61,320 bases of DNA from Coriobacteriaceae bacterium. GTDB lineage: Bacteria > Actinomycetota > Coriobacteriia > Coriobacteriales > Coriobacteriaceae. Each line of letters starts with the position of its first letter. Position 1 is the stretch's first letter. Shown in pieces: positions 1-7,379 of the stretch. A program made the position numbers and the translations under genes. The stretch covers positions 11,983 to 73,302 of the forward strand of contig CABJBO010000008.1 in the NCBI GenBank assembly GCA_902363875.1. The letters run 5' to 3'. The notes below the pieces were generated by a model that was not told where the DNA came from, did no database searches, and saw only the letters and a list, made by a program, of their open reading frames with translations.

Positions 1-1
1 G

Positions 2-928
2 GCCAGGCTGGAGGCGATAAGGGACTGCCTGCGCCGGGGGCTGTCGCCCGAGCAGATGGCGGCGCGCAACGGCGGCCCGGTGGACCTGTCGCCGTCGACC
101 ATCTACCGCTGGGTCTCGGCGGGCTACGACGGCATGACCAACATGGAGCTCAGGCGCAAGGTCGGCTACAGGCCGAGGAAGCGCGCCGCGTGCCGGGCGG
201 CGACCCGCCACTCCGCCCGCAGGGCGCATGCCGCGTTCCTCGCCCTCGGGGAGGACGCGTGCGCCGCGGCCTGGGAGATGGACACCGTCGAGGGGGCCCG
301 GGAGGACGGCGCCTGCCTGCTCACGCTGCTGCACCGCCCCAGCAGGCTCCAGCTCGCGCTGCCGCTGGAGGAGAAGACCGCCGGGTGCGTCGCGGGCGCC
401 CTGGAGGGCGTCCGGGCGGTCCTCGGCGCCGACGGGACGCGCCGCGTGTTCCGCGCCGTGCTCACCGACAACGGCCCCGAGTTCTCCGACGAGGGCGCGA
501 TCGCGGCGCTGCTCGGCGAGGGGCGGGGCGAGACGAGGCTGTTCTACTGCGACCCCGGGCGCAGCGACCAGAAGGGCGCAGGCGAGACGAGGCTGTTCTA
601 CTGCGACTCCGGGCGCAGCGACCAGAAGGGCGCCTGCGAGCGCAACCACGTCGAGATCAGGAAGCTGCTGCCCAAGGGCCGCGGCCTCAGGTTCGACCGG
701 CTGGCCCCGGCCGACCTGTCGCTGGCGATGTCGCACGTGAACTCCGAGCCGCGCGGCGCGCTCGGCTTCGCGACGCCCGCCCGCGCCTTCCGGGCGATGC
801 TCGGCGCCGACGCGGCGGCGCTGCTGGATGCGTACGGCGTGGAGGACGTGCCCGTCGGCGAGCTCGACCTGACGCCGGGGCTCATCGCGCGGGCGCGCGC
901 GGAAAGGGGCGATGCCCCGCTGGCCTAG
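2..928 (+). CDS. IS30-family transposase, 5' end cut by window edge
   Basis: This is the C-terminal part of a DDE transposase of the IS30 family; the frame is open to the first base of the window, so the start lies outside. A helix-turn-helix stretch (STIYRWV) is followed by the catalytic core: first Asp in WEMDTVEG, second Asp in LTDNGPEF, and the Glu in ACERNH. An 18-residue segment (GETRLFYC...DQKGA) occurs twice in tandem just before the catalytic Glu, which is not expected in the family and may have inactivated the enzyme. Codons are extremely GC-rich compared with neighbouring genes, consistent with a mobile element. Family call is confident; activity is doubtful. Confidence 0.85.
   Translation, partial: ARLEAIRDCLRRGLSPEQMAARNGGPVDLSPSTIYRWVSAGYDGMTNMELRRKVGYRPRKRAACRAATRHSARRAHAAFLALGEDACAAAWEMDTVEGAREDGACLLTLLHRPSRLQLALPLEEKTAGCVAGALEGVRAVLGADGTRRVFRAVLTDNGPEFSDEGAIAALLGEGRGETRLFYCDPGRSDQKGAGETRLFYCDSGRSDQKGACERNHVEIRKLLPKGRGLRFDRLAPADLSLAMSHVNSEPRGALGFATPARAFRAMLGADAAALLDAYGVEDVPVGELDLTPGLIARARAERGDAPLA
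527..634 (+). repeat. 54-bp tandem duplication inside the transposase gene
   Basis: Bases 527-580 and 581-634 are two adjacent copies of a 54-bp unit that differ at two positions (a C/T change inside the unit and the last base). The duplication is in frame and adds 18 residues. Confidence 0.95.
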
Positions 929-1170
929 CCTGAAAGGGAAAAACGGAATAGGCGGACCGACCGTCCGGCTGAGTCTGGGAAGAGGCGCCGGGCGGCGGGC
1001 GGAGCATGGCCACCGGACCCATCGAAACACATCTCCACCGTTCCTTCAACTGGGAAAATGCCGCCCCCGGACCCCGGGAGGGGCCGCGGGGGCGTTCGGC
1101 TAACTGCGGGAATGGCCTATTTGCTCAATGTGTTCGGCTGAGATCGGAAATCAACCTTTTTCAAACGAAA
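929..1170. other. Intergenic, no gene seen
   Basis: This stretch downstream of the transposase holds no convincing reading frame. It contains a GC-rich imperfect hairpin around 1058-1098. A terminal inverted repeat of the insertion sequence could not be identified because the other end is outside the window. Confidence 0.5.
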
Positions 1171-1200
1171 AGCGCCCGCGGCCAAATGGTCGCGGGCGCT
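1171..1200 (-). terminator. Intrinsic terminator of the IIA gene
   Basis: A perfect 10-bp stem (AGCGCCCGCG with CGCGGGCGCT) has a 10-base loop and is followed on the minus strand by a T-rich run. It lies about 40 bases after the stop of the minus-strand PTS gene. Confidence 0.85.
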
Positions 1201-1238
1201 TGACGAGGTGCCTTTTGGCTGTGTGGCGCGGGGCCTTG

Positions 1239-1802
1239 CTACTTGGTCTTGGCAACCAGCAGCGGATCGCCGAGCTTGACGAGCGGATTGCCGCCGATAA
1301 GCGTGCCAGACTCGCCGACGTGGTCGATGCTCTTGAGGCGGTCGAGCTCAGAGATGATGACGGTCACGATGTCCTCGTGGCCAGCGGCCTTAATGGCGTC
1401 GCGGTCGAAGCTGATGAGCGGCTGGCCCGCCTTGACCTCATCGCCCATCTCGACAAAGCGGGCAAAACCCTTGCCGTTCATTTCCACGGTGCCAAGGCCA
1501 ACATGGATGAACACGCGAAGACCGTCCTCGGTGATCATGCCGATGGAGTGGTTGGTGACGGTGGTGGCGCCGATGCGGCCGTTGGCGGGCGCATAGATGG
1601 TGCCGGTGATGGGCTCGATGCCGTAGCCCTGACCGAGCATGCCCGAGGCGATGGTCTCGTCGGGGACCTCGTCCAGGTTGACGAGCACGCCGTTGACGGG
1701 GGCATAGATGACGCCTTCGCGGGTGGCGAAGCTTGCTGCGGGCGGAACGGACGCCTCGCCCGTCGAGGTGAAGGTGGACTTAAGCGAATCGAGCAGACCC
1801 AT
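1239..1802 (-). CDS. PTS glucose-type IIA protein (EIIA-Glc, Crr family)
   Basis: A 187-residue cytoplasmic phosphocarrier of the glucose PTS IIA family. The phosphorylated His is H100 in VFIHVGLGTVEMNG, and the second active-site His is H85 in TNHSIG; both are present. The protein is a stand-alone IIA, with no IIB or IIC domain and no PTS gene adjacent, so it probably serves IIC/IIB proteins encoded elsewhere, or inducer-exclusion-type regulation. The start at 1802 was chosen because GGAGG lies five bases upstream; longer in-frame extensions lack a ribosome site. A LacI/CcpA-like palindrome lies upstream of the start. The substrate cannot be told from sequence. Confidence 0.9.
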   Translation of the reverse strand: MGLLDSLKSTFTSTGEASVPPAASFATREGVIYAPVNGVLVNLDEVPDETIASGMLGQGYGIEPITGTIYAPANGRIGATTVTNHSIGMITEDGLRVFIHVGLGTVEMNGKGFARFVEMGDEVKAGQPLISFDRDAIKAAGHEDIVTVIISELDRLKSIDHVGESGTLIGGNPLVKLGDPLLVAKTK

Positions 1803-1852
1803 AGTTGCCTCCAACGTATCAAGCGCGCATGTTGCACGCGTGTGGTTTGCCG

Positions 1853-1862
1853 GAAACGTTTC
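1853..1862 (-). promoter_or_regulatory. Candidate LacI/CcpA-type operator
   Basis: GAAACGTTTC is a perfect 10-bp palindrome with a central CG, the hallmark of LacI/GalR/CcpA sites. It lies 51 bases upstream of the IIA start. This is a motif match by eye only. Confidence 0.45.
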
Positions 1863-2047
1863 GTACGTGTTTCCCGGCACAGTCAGCGTCCCTATTTTAC
1901 GCTGTGAAACGATAGCGCTGAGCTGCGATTATGTGATATATCAGTTGAAAGGGAACTTATTGCGTGAGTGTTTCTGCGCCATGGGTCCAACTGGGGTACG
2001 CTTGAGGACGAAAAATAGTGCGCATAATCTGCGCGAAGGGAGCACAT

Positions 2048-2950
2048 ATGATTGTCGAGAATCACGCGCTGTGGGGCGAGGAGCCGACCGAGGATTATCC
2101 GGCGACGTTTACGTATTTGGGTGCCGAGCCGCTGCCCGACAAGCCCAATGGCCGCCGCCCCGCGGTGATCATCTGCGGCGGAGGCGGGTTTACGCATATC
2201 GCTCCGCACGAGCAGGATCCCGTGGCGTTTGCGTTTTTGGATCACGGTTACCAGGCCTTTGTGCTCAACTATGTGACGAGTGGCACGGGCGACGTGAGTT
2301 TTCCGCACCCGCAGGCAGACCTTGCCAAGATGGTCGCTACCGTGCGCGCCAACGCCGACGAGTGGCATGTCGATCCCAAGCGCGTGTGCATCGTGGGCTT
2401 CTCGGCGGGCGGCATGATTTGCGCTTCGCTGGCAACGCAGTGGAAGACTGGTCCCTTCGCGGGCCTGGCAGGGGCTCGTCCGGAGGATATTCGTCCCGAC
2501 GCCGTGGTGCTGGGCTATCCGTTGCTCGACCTTGCCTATGTGCGTGATATGCAGACGCGCGACCCGCGCATCGACCTGCGCGTGCCCAAGACGGGTGGCA
2601 AGACGGGGCGCGATTTGCTCAACGACTATCTGTCGATGGTGACGGGCGGCGAGGCGACCGACGAGCACCTGGCCGACATCTGCCCCACCACGCATGTTTC
2701 GCGTCAGATGCCCCCGACCTTTGTGTGGGGCGTGTCCGACGACAAGACGGCGCCGGTCGCGCAGGTCTACCCGTTTGCGCAGCGCATGGCCGAGGAGGGC
2801 GTTGCATGCGAGATGCACGTCTTTGACCAGGGCGGTCACGGCCTTTCGCTCGGCAACGCCAACACTGCGGTCGACAATGAGGACAAGCAAGTGGCAGTCC
2901 GTCCCTGGATCCGCCTGGCCTTCCGCTTTTTGGAGCGCCACGGCTTCTAG
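2048..2950 (+). CDS. Alpha/beta hydrolase, acetyl-esterase-like
   Basis: A 300-residue cytoplasmic serine hydrolase resembling the Aes/acetyl-xylan-esterase branch. An oxyanion-hole glycine run (CGGGGF, about residues 43-48) precedes the nucleophile S119 in GFSAGG; the acid is D231 or D232 in GVSDDKTAP and the base H264 in QGGHGLSL. It has no signal peptide, so it probably removes acetyl or other ester groups from imported sugars or small molecules. The start at 2048 has GAAGGGAG at proper spacing. It stands alone and is followed by two hairpins. The exact substrate is unknown. Confidence 0.85.
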   Translation: MIVENHALWGEEPTEDYPATFTYLGAEPLPDKPNGRRPAVIICGGGGFTHIAPHEQDPVAFAFLDHGYQAFVLNYVTSGTGDVSFPHPQADLAKMVATVRANADEWHVDPKRVCIVGFSAGGMICASLATQWKTGPFAGLAGARPEDIRPDAVVLGYPLLDLAYVRDMQTRDPRIDLRVPKTGGKTGRDLLNDYLSMVTGGEATDEHLADICPTTHVSRQMPPTFVWGVSDDKTAPVAQVYPFAQRMAEEGVACEMHVFDQGGHGLSLGNANTAVDNEDKQVAVRPWIRLAFRFLERHGF

Positions 2951-2977
2951 TTACGCGGTTTTACCAAACCGCGTAAC
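2950..2977 (+). terminator. Hairpin after the hydrolase gene
   Basis: A perfect 12-bp stem starting at the last base of the stop codon with a four-base loop (TACC). No T-run follows, so it may be a transcript-end stabiliser rather than a complete intrinsic terminator. Confidence 0.55.
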
Positions 2978-2990
2978 AGCTCGACGCTGC

Positions 2991-3089
2991 AAGCCCGCCA
3001 GAGCGGCAATCTGCCTTTCAACTTCGGCGGCATGACCAGAAGGTCAATGCCGCCTCGTTTCAAGGCACCTTGCTCGCTTTGGCGGGCTT
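2991..3089 (+). repeat. Nested bulged hairpin element, copy 1
   Basis: A roughly 99-bp two-level hairpin. Outer arms are 2991-3009 and 3070-3089. The inner stem is GGCGGCATGACC / GGTCAATGCCGCC with loop AGAA and one bulged A. A second copy with the same bulges and internal-loop bases but different stem bases lies at 26094-26193. It sits between convergent genes. Confidence 0.8.
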
Positions 3090-3222
3090 TCGCTGTCTGC
3101 GCCAAAACATCGGCGTTGTCTTGGCTGCCAAAAGAATGATCCCTCGGGGACGGAGGAAAGCGGATCAGTTTGGGCGGTGCTGGCGCTAAGGTCTAAGACC
3201 GACGGCGTCCCTTGTTGCTTTC
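3090..3222. other. Intergenic, no gene seen
   Basis: Holds no gene. It contains the phrase GGGGACGGAGGAAAGCG, which recurs in near-identical form at about 6711 in another intergenic region, suggesting a degenerate dispersed repeat. Confidence 0.4.
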
Positions 3223-3873
3223 CTACCAAACAGTGAACTGGGCGTTTTCTGTGTTCCAATGGACATCGCGAACGTAGTCGCGCACGCCCGTCGCATCTCG
3301 TGCTTCGAACAACTCAAGAATATGAGCATGTTCGTTGTTGGCTTTATTGAGCAGTTCGCACGCCGTCTCCTGGTCGACAGTCTCGTAATCGCGCTTGATA
3401 AAGCAACGCTCGAGCTGCGAGATCATATCGCGCAGACGGTCGTTGCCGCAGCGGTTGAAGTACGTAAGGTGAAAGTCTCGCTGAATATCGTCGTACTTAC
3501 GGATGAGGCCGCCTTGGATCGCGAGGTCCATGGAGCCGACGAGAAATTTAAGCTGCGTAATGTCATCGTCGGTTAGGTTCGGACAGGCGAGATATGCGGC
3601 CTGCCCGTCGAGCGGCCCCATGATCTCAAAGACTTCAACGGCGTTTTGCTGATCGAACCCACGGACGCGGAATCCGCGGCGGGGGAGATTGTCCAGATAG
3701 CCGTCGCTTGCGAGCTGGATGAGCGCCTCGCGAACCGGCGTGCGCGACACGCCCATGGCATCGCAGATCGCTTGCTCGCTCAGCCGGTCGCCGGCGGACA
3801 ACTCGCCGGCGTCAATACGGCTCGAAATATAGTCGTATACGTGGTCCTTCAGGGGCCTTCTGAGCGTTTCCAT
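3223..3873 (-). CDS. GntR-family regulator (FadR/FCD subfamily)
   Basis: A 216-residue DNA-binding regulator. Residues about 10-75 form the GntR winged helix (LSEQAICDAMGVSRTPVREALIQL), and about 85-210 an all-helical FCD ligand domain with FHLTYF and NEHAHILEL segments. Members of this group sense small carboxylates, sugars or amino acids. It is divergent from the dimethylargininase-permease pair, so the likely targets are that pair and itself; a perfect palindrome at 4021-4037 fits a dimeric site. The ligand may be a methylarginine, citrulline or another amino acid, which is inference. Confidence 0.9.
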   Translation of the reverse strand: METLRRPLKDHVYDYISSRIDAGELSAGDRLSEQAICDAMGVSRTPVREALIQLASDGYLDNLPRRGFRVRGFDQQNAVEVFEIMGPLDGQAAYLACPNLTDDDITQLKFLVGSMDLAIQGGLIRKYDDIQRDFHLTYFNRCGNDRLRDMISQLERCFIKRDYETVDQETACELLNKANNEHAHILELFEARDATGVRDYVRDVHWNTENAQFTVW

Positions 3874-4003
3874 GAGCTTATGTTCCTTAACGGTATATTT
3901 TTAAAATTAAATACGTTTCGCTTGAATAGCTCAGTCGAATTATAGAACGACCAGCTAAATCGTGCTACTCAATCAGGAGAAGCGAAAATACGCTTACCGA
4001 GAA

Positions 4004-4031
4004 TTATCTACCGTTCAGGATTGTATACAAT
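4004..4031 (+). promoter_or_regulatory. Candidate promoter of the dimethylargininase operon
   Basis: A weak -35 (TTATCT, 4004-4009) is separated by 16 bases from a good -10 (TACAAT, 4026-4031). The -10 lies inside the palindrome at 4021-4037, so a bound repressor would block it. Confidence 0.4.
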
Positions 4032-4037
4032 ATACAA
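4021..4037 (+). promoter_or_regulatory. Candidate GntR operator
   Basis: TTGTATACAATATACAA is a perfect inverted repeat with 7-base arms (TTGTATA / TATACAA) and a 3-base spacer. It lies between the divergent GntR and dimethylargininase genes, the usual place for such sites. Confidence 0.6.
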
Positions 4038-4127
4038 AACAGCAAAGACACCCTAAGATAAAGCCATCGGAAGGAAGGCGGACGCAAGGAAGTCCGCTCA
4101 GTACTATGAGATCCAAGGAGGATCATC

Positions 4128-4904
4128 ATGACCAAGTTCAGCCACGTCATCATCCGTCGTCCCGGCAAGTCCCTGAGCAATGGCATCACGAGCGCCCCCG
4201 AGCTTGGCCAGCCCATCTACGAGCGCGCCATCGAGGAGCACTACGATTACGAGCATGCGCTCGAGCAGTGCGGCGTGGATGTCTCGGTGCTGCCCGCCCT
4301 CGAGCAGTATCCCGACAGCTGCTTCGTCGAGGATCCGGCCGTTATCACTCGCTGCGGCGCCATCATTACCAACCCCGGCGCCGACAGCCGTAATGGCGAG
4401 AAGGACGAGATCGAGCCGGCCGTCCGTCGCTTCTTTGACGACGAGCATGTGAAGCACATCGTTTCCCCCGGCACGCTCGACGGCGGCGACGTCATGATGG
4501 TCGGCGACCACTTCTACGTCGGTCGCTCCGCTCGTACCAACGAAGAGGGCATCCGCCAGTTCTGCGAGATTCTCGAGGGCTGGGGCCTCGAGGGTTCCGA
4601 GGTTCCGCTGGAGGAGGTCCTGCACCTCAAGACGGGCGTCAACTACATCGAGGACAACAACATGCTCGTCTCCGGTGAGTTCATCGATAAGCCCGACTTT
4701 GCCCAGTACAACAAGATCGTCGTGCCCGAGGACGAGGCTTACGGCGCCAACTGCATCTGGGTCAACGGTACGGTCATCGTTGCCGAGGGCTATCCGACCG
4801 TGCTCAAGGCCGTGCAGGATCTGGGCTACAAGACGCTCGTCGTCGACACCTCCGAGTATCGCAAGGTCGACGGCGGCCTTTCTTGCCTGTCGCTGCGCTT
4901 CTAA
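4128..4904 (+). CDS. N(G),N(G)-dimethylarginine dimethylaminohydrolase family protein
   Basis: A 258-residue member of the guanidino-modifying enzyme superfamily, most like dimethylargininase, which hydrolyses methylated arginine to citrulline and methylamines. The catalytic set is visible: E68 in CFVEDPAV, DGGD at 118-121, H165 in LHLKTGV, and nucleophile C253 in GGLSCLSLRF close to the C-terminus. The length fits the family. AAGGAGG precedes the ATG. The next gene is an arginine/ornithine-type permease, so the pair probably imports and breaks down a guanidino compound. Arginine deiminase-like or other amidino hydrolase activity cannot be excluded. Confidence 0.88.
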   Translation: MTKFSHVIIRRPGKSLSNGITSAPELGQPIYERAIEEHYDYEHALEQCGVDVSVLPALEQYPDSCFVEDPAVITRCGAIITNPGADSRNGEKDEIEPAVRRFFDDEHVKHIVSPGTLDGGDVMMVGDHFYVGRSARTNEEGIRQFCEILEGWGLEGSEVPLEEVLHLKTGVNYIEDNNMLVSGEFIDKPDFAQYNKIVVPEDEAYGANCIWVNGTVIVAEGYPTVLKAVQDLGYKTLVVDTSEYRKVDGGLSCLSLRF

Positions 4905-4940
4905 CGCGATAGCTGTAACAGTCTGATGATCGCTTGACCG

Positions 4941-4985
4941 ATGGCCCGGCACCCGATTCGGGACGTCCGGGCTCTTTCGTTCGAT
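4941..4985 (+). terminator. Hairpin between dimethylargininase and permease genes
   Basis: GCCCGG and CCGGGC enclose an inner CCCGA/TCGGG stem, followed by CTTTCGTT. It may act as a partial terminator that lowers permease expression relative to the enzyme. Confidence 0.5.
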
Positions 4986-5011
4986 CACATGATGAAGGGG
5001 GTGCACATACA

Positions 5012-6475
5012 ATGGCCTCTAAAGCTCAAAACGACGAGATTATCGACCCTAATGGCCTCGATCTCTTTCGTCTGACCATGATGGTCATTACCGCCAGTAT
5101 TTGTGGCGGCATCTTTTCGCTTGCCGGCGATATGGCAGCAGGCGGGGCAAATACCGGTGCGGTTATCGTCTCGTGGGGAATTTGCTTCATTGGCGTCTTT
5201 GCGCTGATGATGGTGTTCAACGGTTTGTCTCAGGCCCGTCCCGACCTGACCGGCGGCATCTATGCATACGCTGCGGCCGGTTTTGGCGATTACATTGGAT
5301 TCAACTCCGCCTGGGGCTACTGGATCAGCGCATGTCTTTCCAACGTGAGCTTTGCGCTCTTGCTGTTTAGCGCGCTGGGCTATTTCTTCCCAGCGTTTGG
5401 CGCGGGTAACAACCTGCTTTCCATCGTCTGCGCCAGCGTGTTTTTGTGGTTCCTTACCGCCCTTGTGCTTCGTGGTGTTAAGGAGGCTGCGGGCATTAAC
5501 ACGATCGTCACGTTGGCGAAGCTGGTGCCGCTGGGTCTCTTTGTGCTGAGTATCGTGCTCCTGGGTAAGTTCAACGTCGATATCTTTATGGACAACTTCT
5601 GGGGAGAGCCGGCTGGTCCTGGCTTTGGCGAGCAGGTTGTCTCGACCATGATCGCCCTTGTCTGGGTTTTCACGGGCATCGAGGGCGCTGTCGTTATCTC
5701 GGGCCGTGCTAAGTACGTGCGTGACGTCGGCCGCTCGACGGCGCTCGGATTTGCGGCTGTATTCACGCTGTATCTGATCATCTCGATGCTGTCGCTCGGC
5801 ATTATGCCGCGCGAGGAGATGGCACAGCTCGCAACGCCCTCCATGGCGGGAATTCTCGAGTGCGCAATCGGTCCGGTTGGTGCTGCCATCGTAAACCTTG
5901 GCGTTATCCTCTCGCTGGTCGGCGCGCTGCTGGGCTACGTCATCATTGCGTCCGAGACGCCGTTCGAGGCGGCGCGCCAGGGATCCTTCCCGCTGGCGTT
6001 TGCCAAGACGAACAAGCACGACGCCCCGGTGGTAACGGTTCTCGTGAGCTCCGGCATCACGCAACTCTTCTTAATTGTGTCGTATGTGGCGGCGAGCACC
6101 TACCAGTTCTTCTATAGCTGCGCGGTCAACACGATTCTGGTTCCGTATGTCTGCTCGGCTGCCTATTACATGGTGATCGGCTGGAAGAACGAGCATTTGG
6201 ACGGGCCGCACGCGCCGAGTGTCGGCAAAGCACGCTTCTTTGGTACGCTCGGCTTTATCTACACGCTGTTCCTGGTGTGGTCGACGGGCCTCCAGGGCGT
6301 CATGATCACGACGATCCTTTTTGCCCCAGCCATCCCCGTCTATATTCTGGGCGAGCGCGGCCGCGGCAAGCAGGTGCTTCCGCATCTGCACGACAAGCTG
6401 ATCGCAGCAGTGGTCATTGTCGTGGCAGTTATCTCGCTGTATCTGCACTTTGCCGGCATCGCGCCGATCGTCTAA
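5012..6475 (+). CDS. APC-family amino acid permease (arginine/ornithine antiporter-like)
   Basis: A 487-residue polytopic membrane protein with about 12-13 hydrophobic helices. The first helix carries ICGGIFSLAGDMA, matching the unwound substrate-binding helix of basic amino acid antiporters (APA group, ArcD/LysP-like). VWVFTGIEGAVVISGRA in the middle of the protein is also typical of that group. The ATG at 5012 has AGGGGG upstream; an earlier in-frame ATG at 4934 would add 26 hydrophilic residues and is less likely. It follows the dimethylargininase by 107 bases, implying transport of methylarginine, arginine or citrulline. Substrate is inference. Confidence 0.85.
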   Translation: MASKAQNDEIIDPNGLDLFRLTMMVITASICGGIFSLAGDMAAGGANTGAVIVSWGICFIGVFALMMVFNGLSQARPDLTGGIYAYAAAGFGDYIGFNSAWGYWISACLSNVSFALLLFSALGYFFPAFGAGNNLLSIVCASVFLWFLTALVLRGVKEAAGINTIVTLAKLVPLGLFVLSIVLLGKFNVDIFMDNFWGEPAGPGFGEQVVSTMIALVWVFTGIEGAVVISGRAKYVRDVGRSTALGFAAVFTLYLIISMLSLGIMPREEMAQLATPSMAGILECAIGPVGAAIVNLGVILSLVGALLGYVIIASETPFEAARQGSFPLAFAKTNKHDAPVVTVLVSSGITQLFLIVSYVAASTYQFFYSCAVNTILVPYVCSAAYYMVIGWKNEHLDGPHAPSVGKARFFGTLGFIYTLFLVWSTGLQGVMITTILFAPAIPVYILGERGRGKQVLPHLHDKLIAAVVIVVAVISLYLHFAGIAPIV

Positions 6476-6587
6476 GGCTACGGCGAGCTTCGTTGCTTGG
6501 TAGGCCGGCGGGCATCGCGTATCGATGCTGCTTGGCATTCCATAACTGATGTGGGTCTCTATTACGTGCCTTTGTGAGCGCCCACCA

Positions 6588-6627
6588 AGCCTGCGCAGGT
6601 GACATTTGTTGCCAGCGCGGGCTTTTG
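6588..6627 (+). terminator. Terminator after the permease gene
   Basis: AGCCTGCGC (6588-6596) pairs with GCGCGGGCT (6615-6623, one G-U pair) and TTTT follows directly. Confidence 0.6.
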
Positions 6628-6628
6628 C

Positions 6629-6694
6629 AGTTGCGGTGGAATAGTTCCTGTTTTACTGGTTAAAGCTTCAAACAGGAACTATTCCACCGCAACT
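6629..6694 (+). repeat. GTTGCGGTGGAATAGTTCCT palindrome, copy 1
   Basis: Perfect 25-bp arms (6629-6653 and 6670-6694) enclose a 16-base loop. A second copy with almost the same arms but a different loop lies at 11075-11141. Both are followed by a short T-rich stretch on the + strand and lie at ends of transcription units. Confidence 0.9.
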
Positions 6695-6937
6695 TCGTTT
6701 TGATTCGCTGGGGGACGGAGGAAGCGACGATCCGGAATCCACCTGCACGGTCGTCGCTCCGCATCCCGTCCGTTGGCGCAAATGGTGTCAAAAGTAATCT
6801 GTCCCCCTTGCACGCTTGCTTCCCTTGCAGCAATCTGTTGATTGAACGTCATTGTGTGCTCGCGGTTTCTGGGCAAGCCGTCTCGCAGCAAAGTAGACTA
6901 GATGGCCATTTCAAAAAGCCTACTCAGAGGAGGAGCC
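6695..6937. other. Intergenic, repeat-derived, no gene seen
   Basis: Holds GGGGGAC (about 6710) facing GTCCCCC (about 6801) with an inner GCGACGA/TCGTCGC hairpin, likely a degenerate repeat, and the leader of the following small gene. No convincing reading frame. Confidence 0.4.
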
Positions 6938-7258
6938 ATGCTTGAGGGTACGTATGTGGTTTCGGCCCAGACGCCGGTGGGGAGTAAACGCGGCGAGGTG
7001 ACGTTTTCACATGGGGTGAACGGCGTGCTCAGGGCAGTACTAAACGTCAGGGGTCTCAATATCGCTCTCTCGAGTGCCCGCGCTGAGGGCGATTTCTTTG
7101 AACTCTCGGGTACTATCTCCCACGTCTTGATGGGCAAGGCACCCTTTACATGCACGGGGTCAGTCGAGGGTGATCGACTCACTGCTACCGCGCGGTCGGG
7201 TTCCGTTTCGATCTCGCTGAGCGGTATGCGCAAAGAGCTTTCGGGGCGCATCGCATAA
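6938..7258 (+). CDS. Small beta-rich protein of unknown function
   Basis: A 106-residue soluble protein with alternating short strands and repeated GxV/GxL turns (MLEGTYVVSAQTPVGSKRGE, then FELSGTI, FTCTGSVEGDRLTATA). The pattern suggests a small beta-barrel or sandwich of the kind that measures similar 'TPMG...GKMPF' repeats in other anaerobes. No signal peptide, no metal motif, no recognised catalytic residue. The ATG at 6938 has GAGGAGG upstream. It precedes feoAB by about 120 bases with a separate leader between. I do not recognise a function. Confidence 0.7.
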   Translation: MLEGTYVVSAQTPVGSKRGEVTFSHGVNGVLRAVLNVRGLNIALSSARAEGDFFELSGTISHVLMGKAPFTCTGSVEGDRLTATARSGSVSISLSGMRKELSGRIA

Positions 7259-7328
7259 AGTTTGCTCAGGTAAACATCGGTATTTGACTTTATAAAATAG
7301 TTCAGAGCGCTATCATTTGTCGTTACGA

Positions 7329-7358
7329 GTTGGTTAGCCCCGGTAAACGGTTAACCGC
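7329..7358 (+). promoter_or_regulatory. Possible metal-regulator site before feoAB
   Basis: GTTGGTTAGCC (7329-7339) resembles one half of a DtxR/IdeR box, and CGGTTAACCG palindromic DNA follows. The match is partial and the second half is not in the normal position. Confidence 0.25.
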
Positions 7359-7379
7359 GTCTAACGAAAGGATGAGCGC

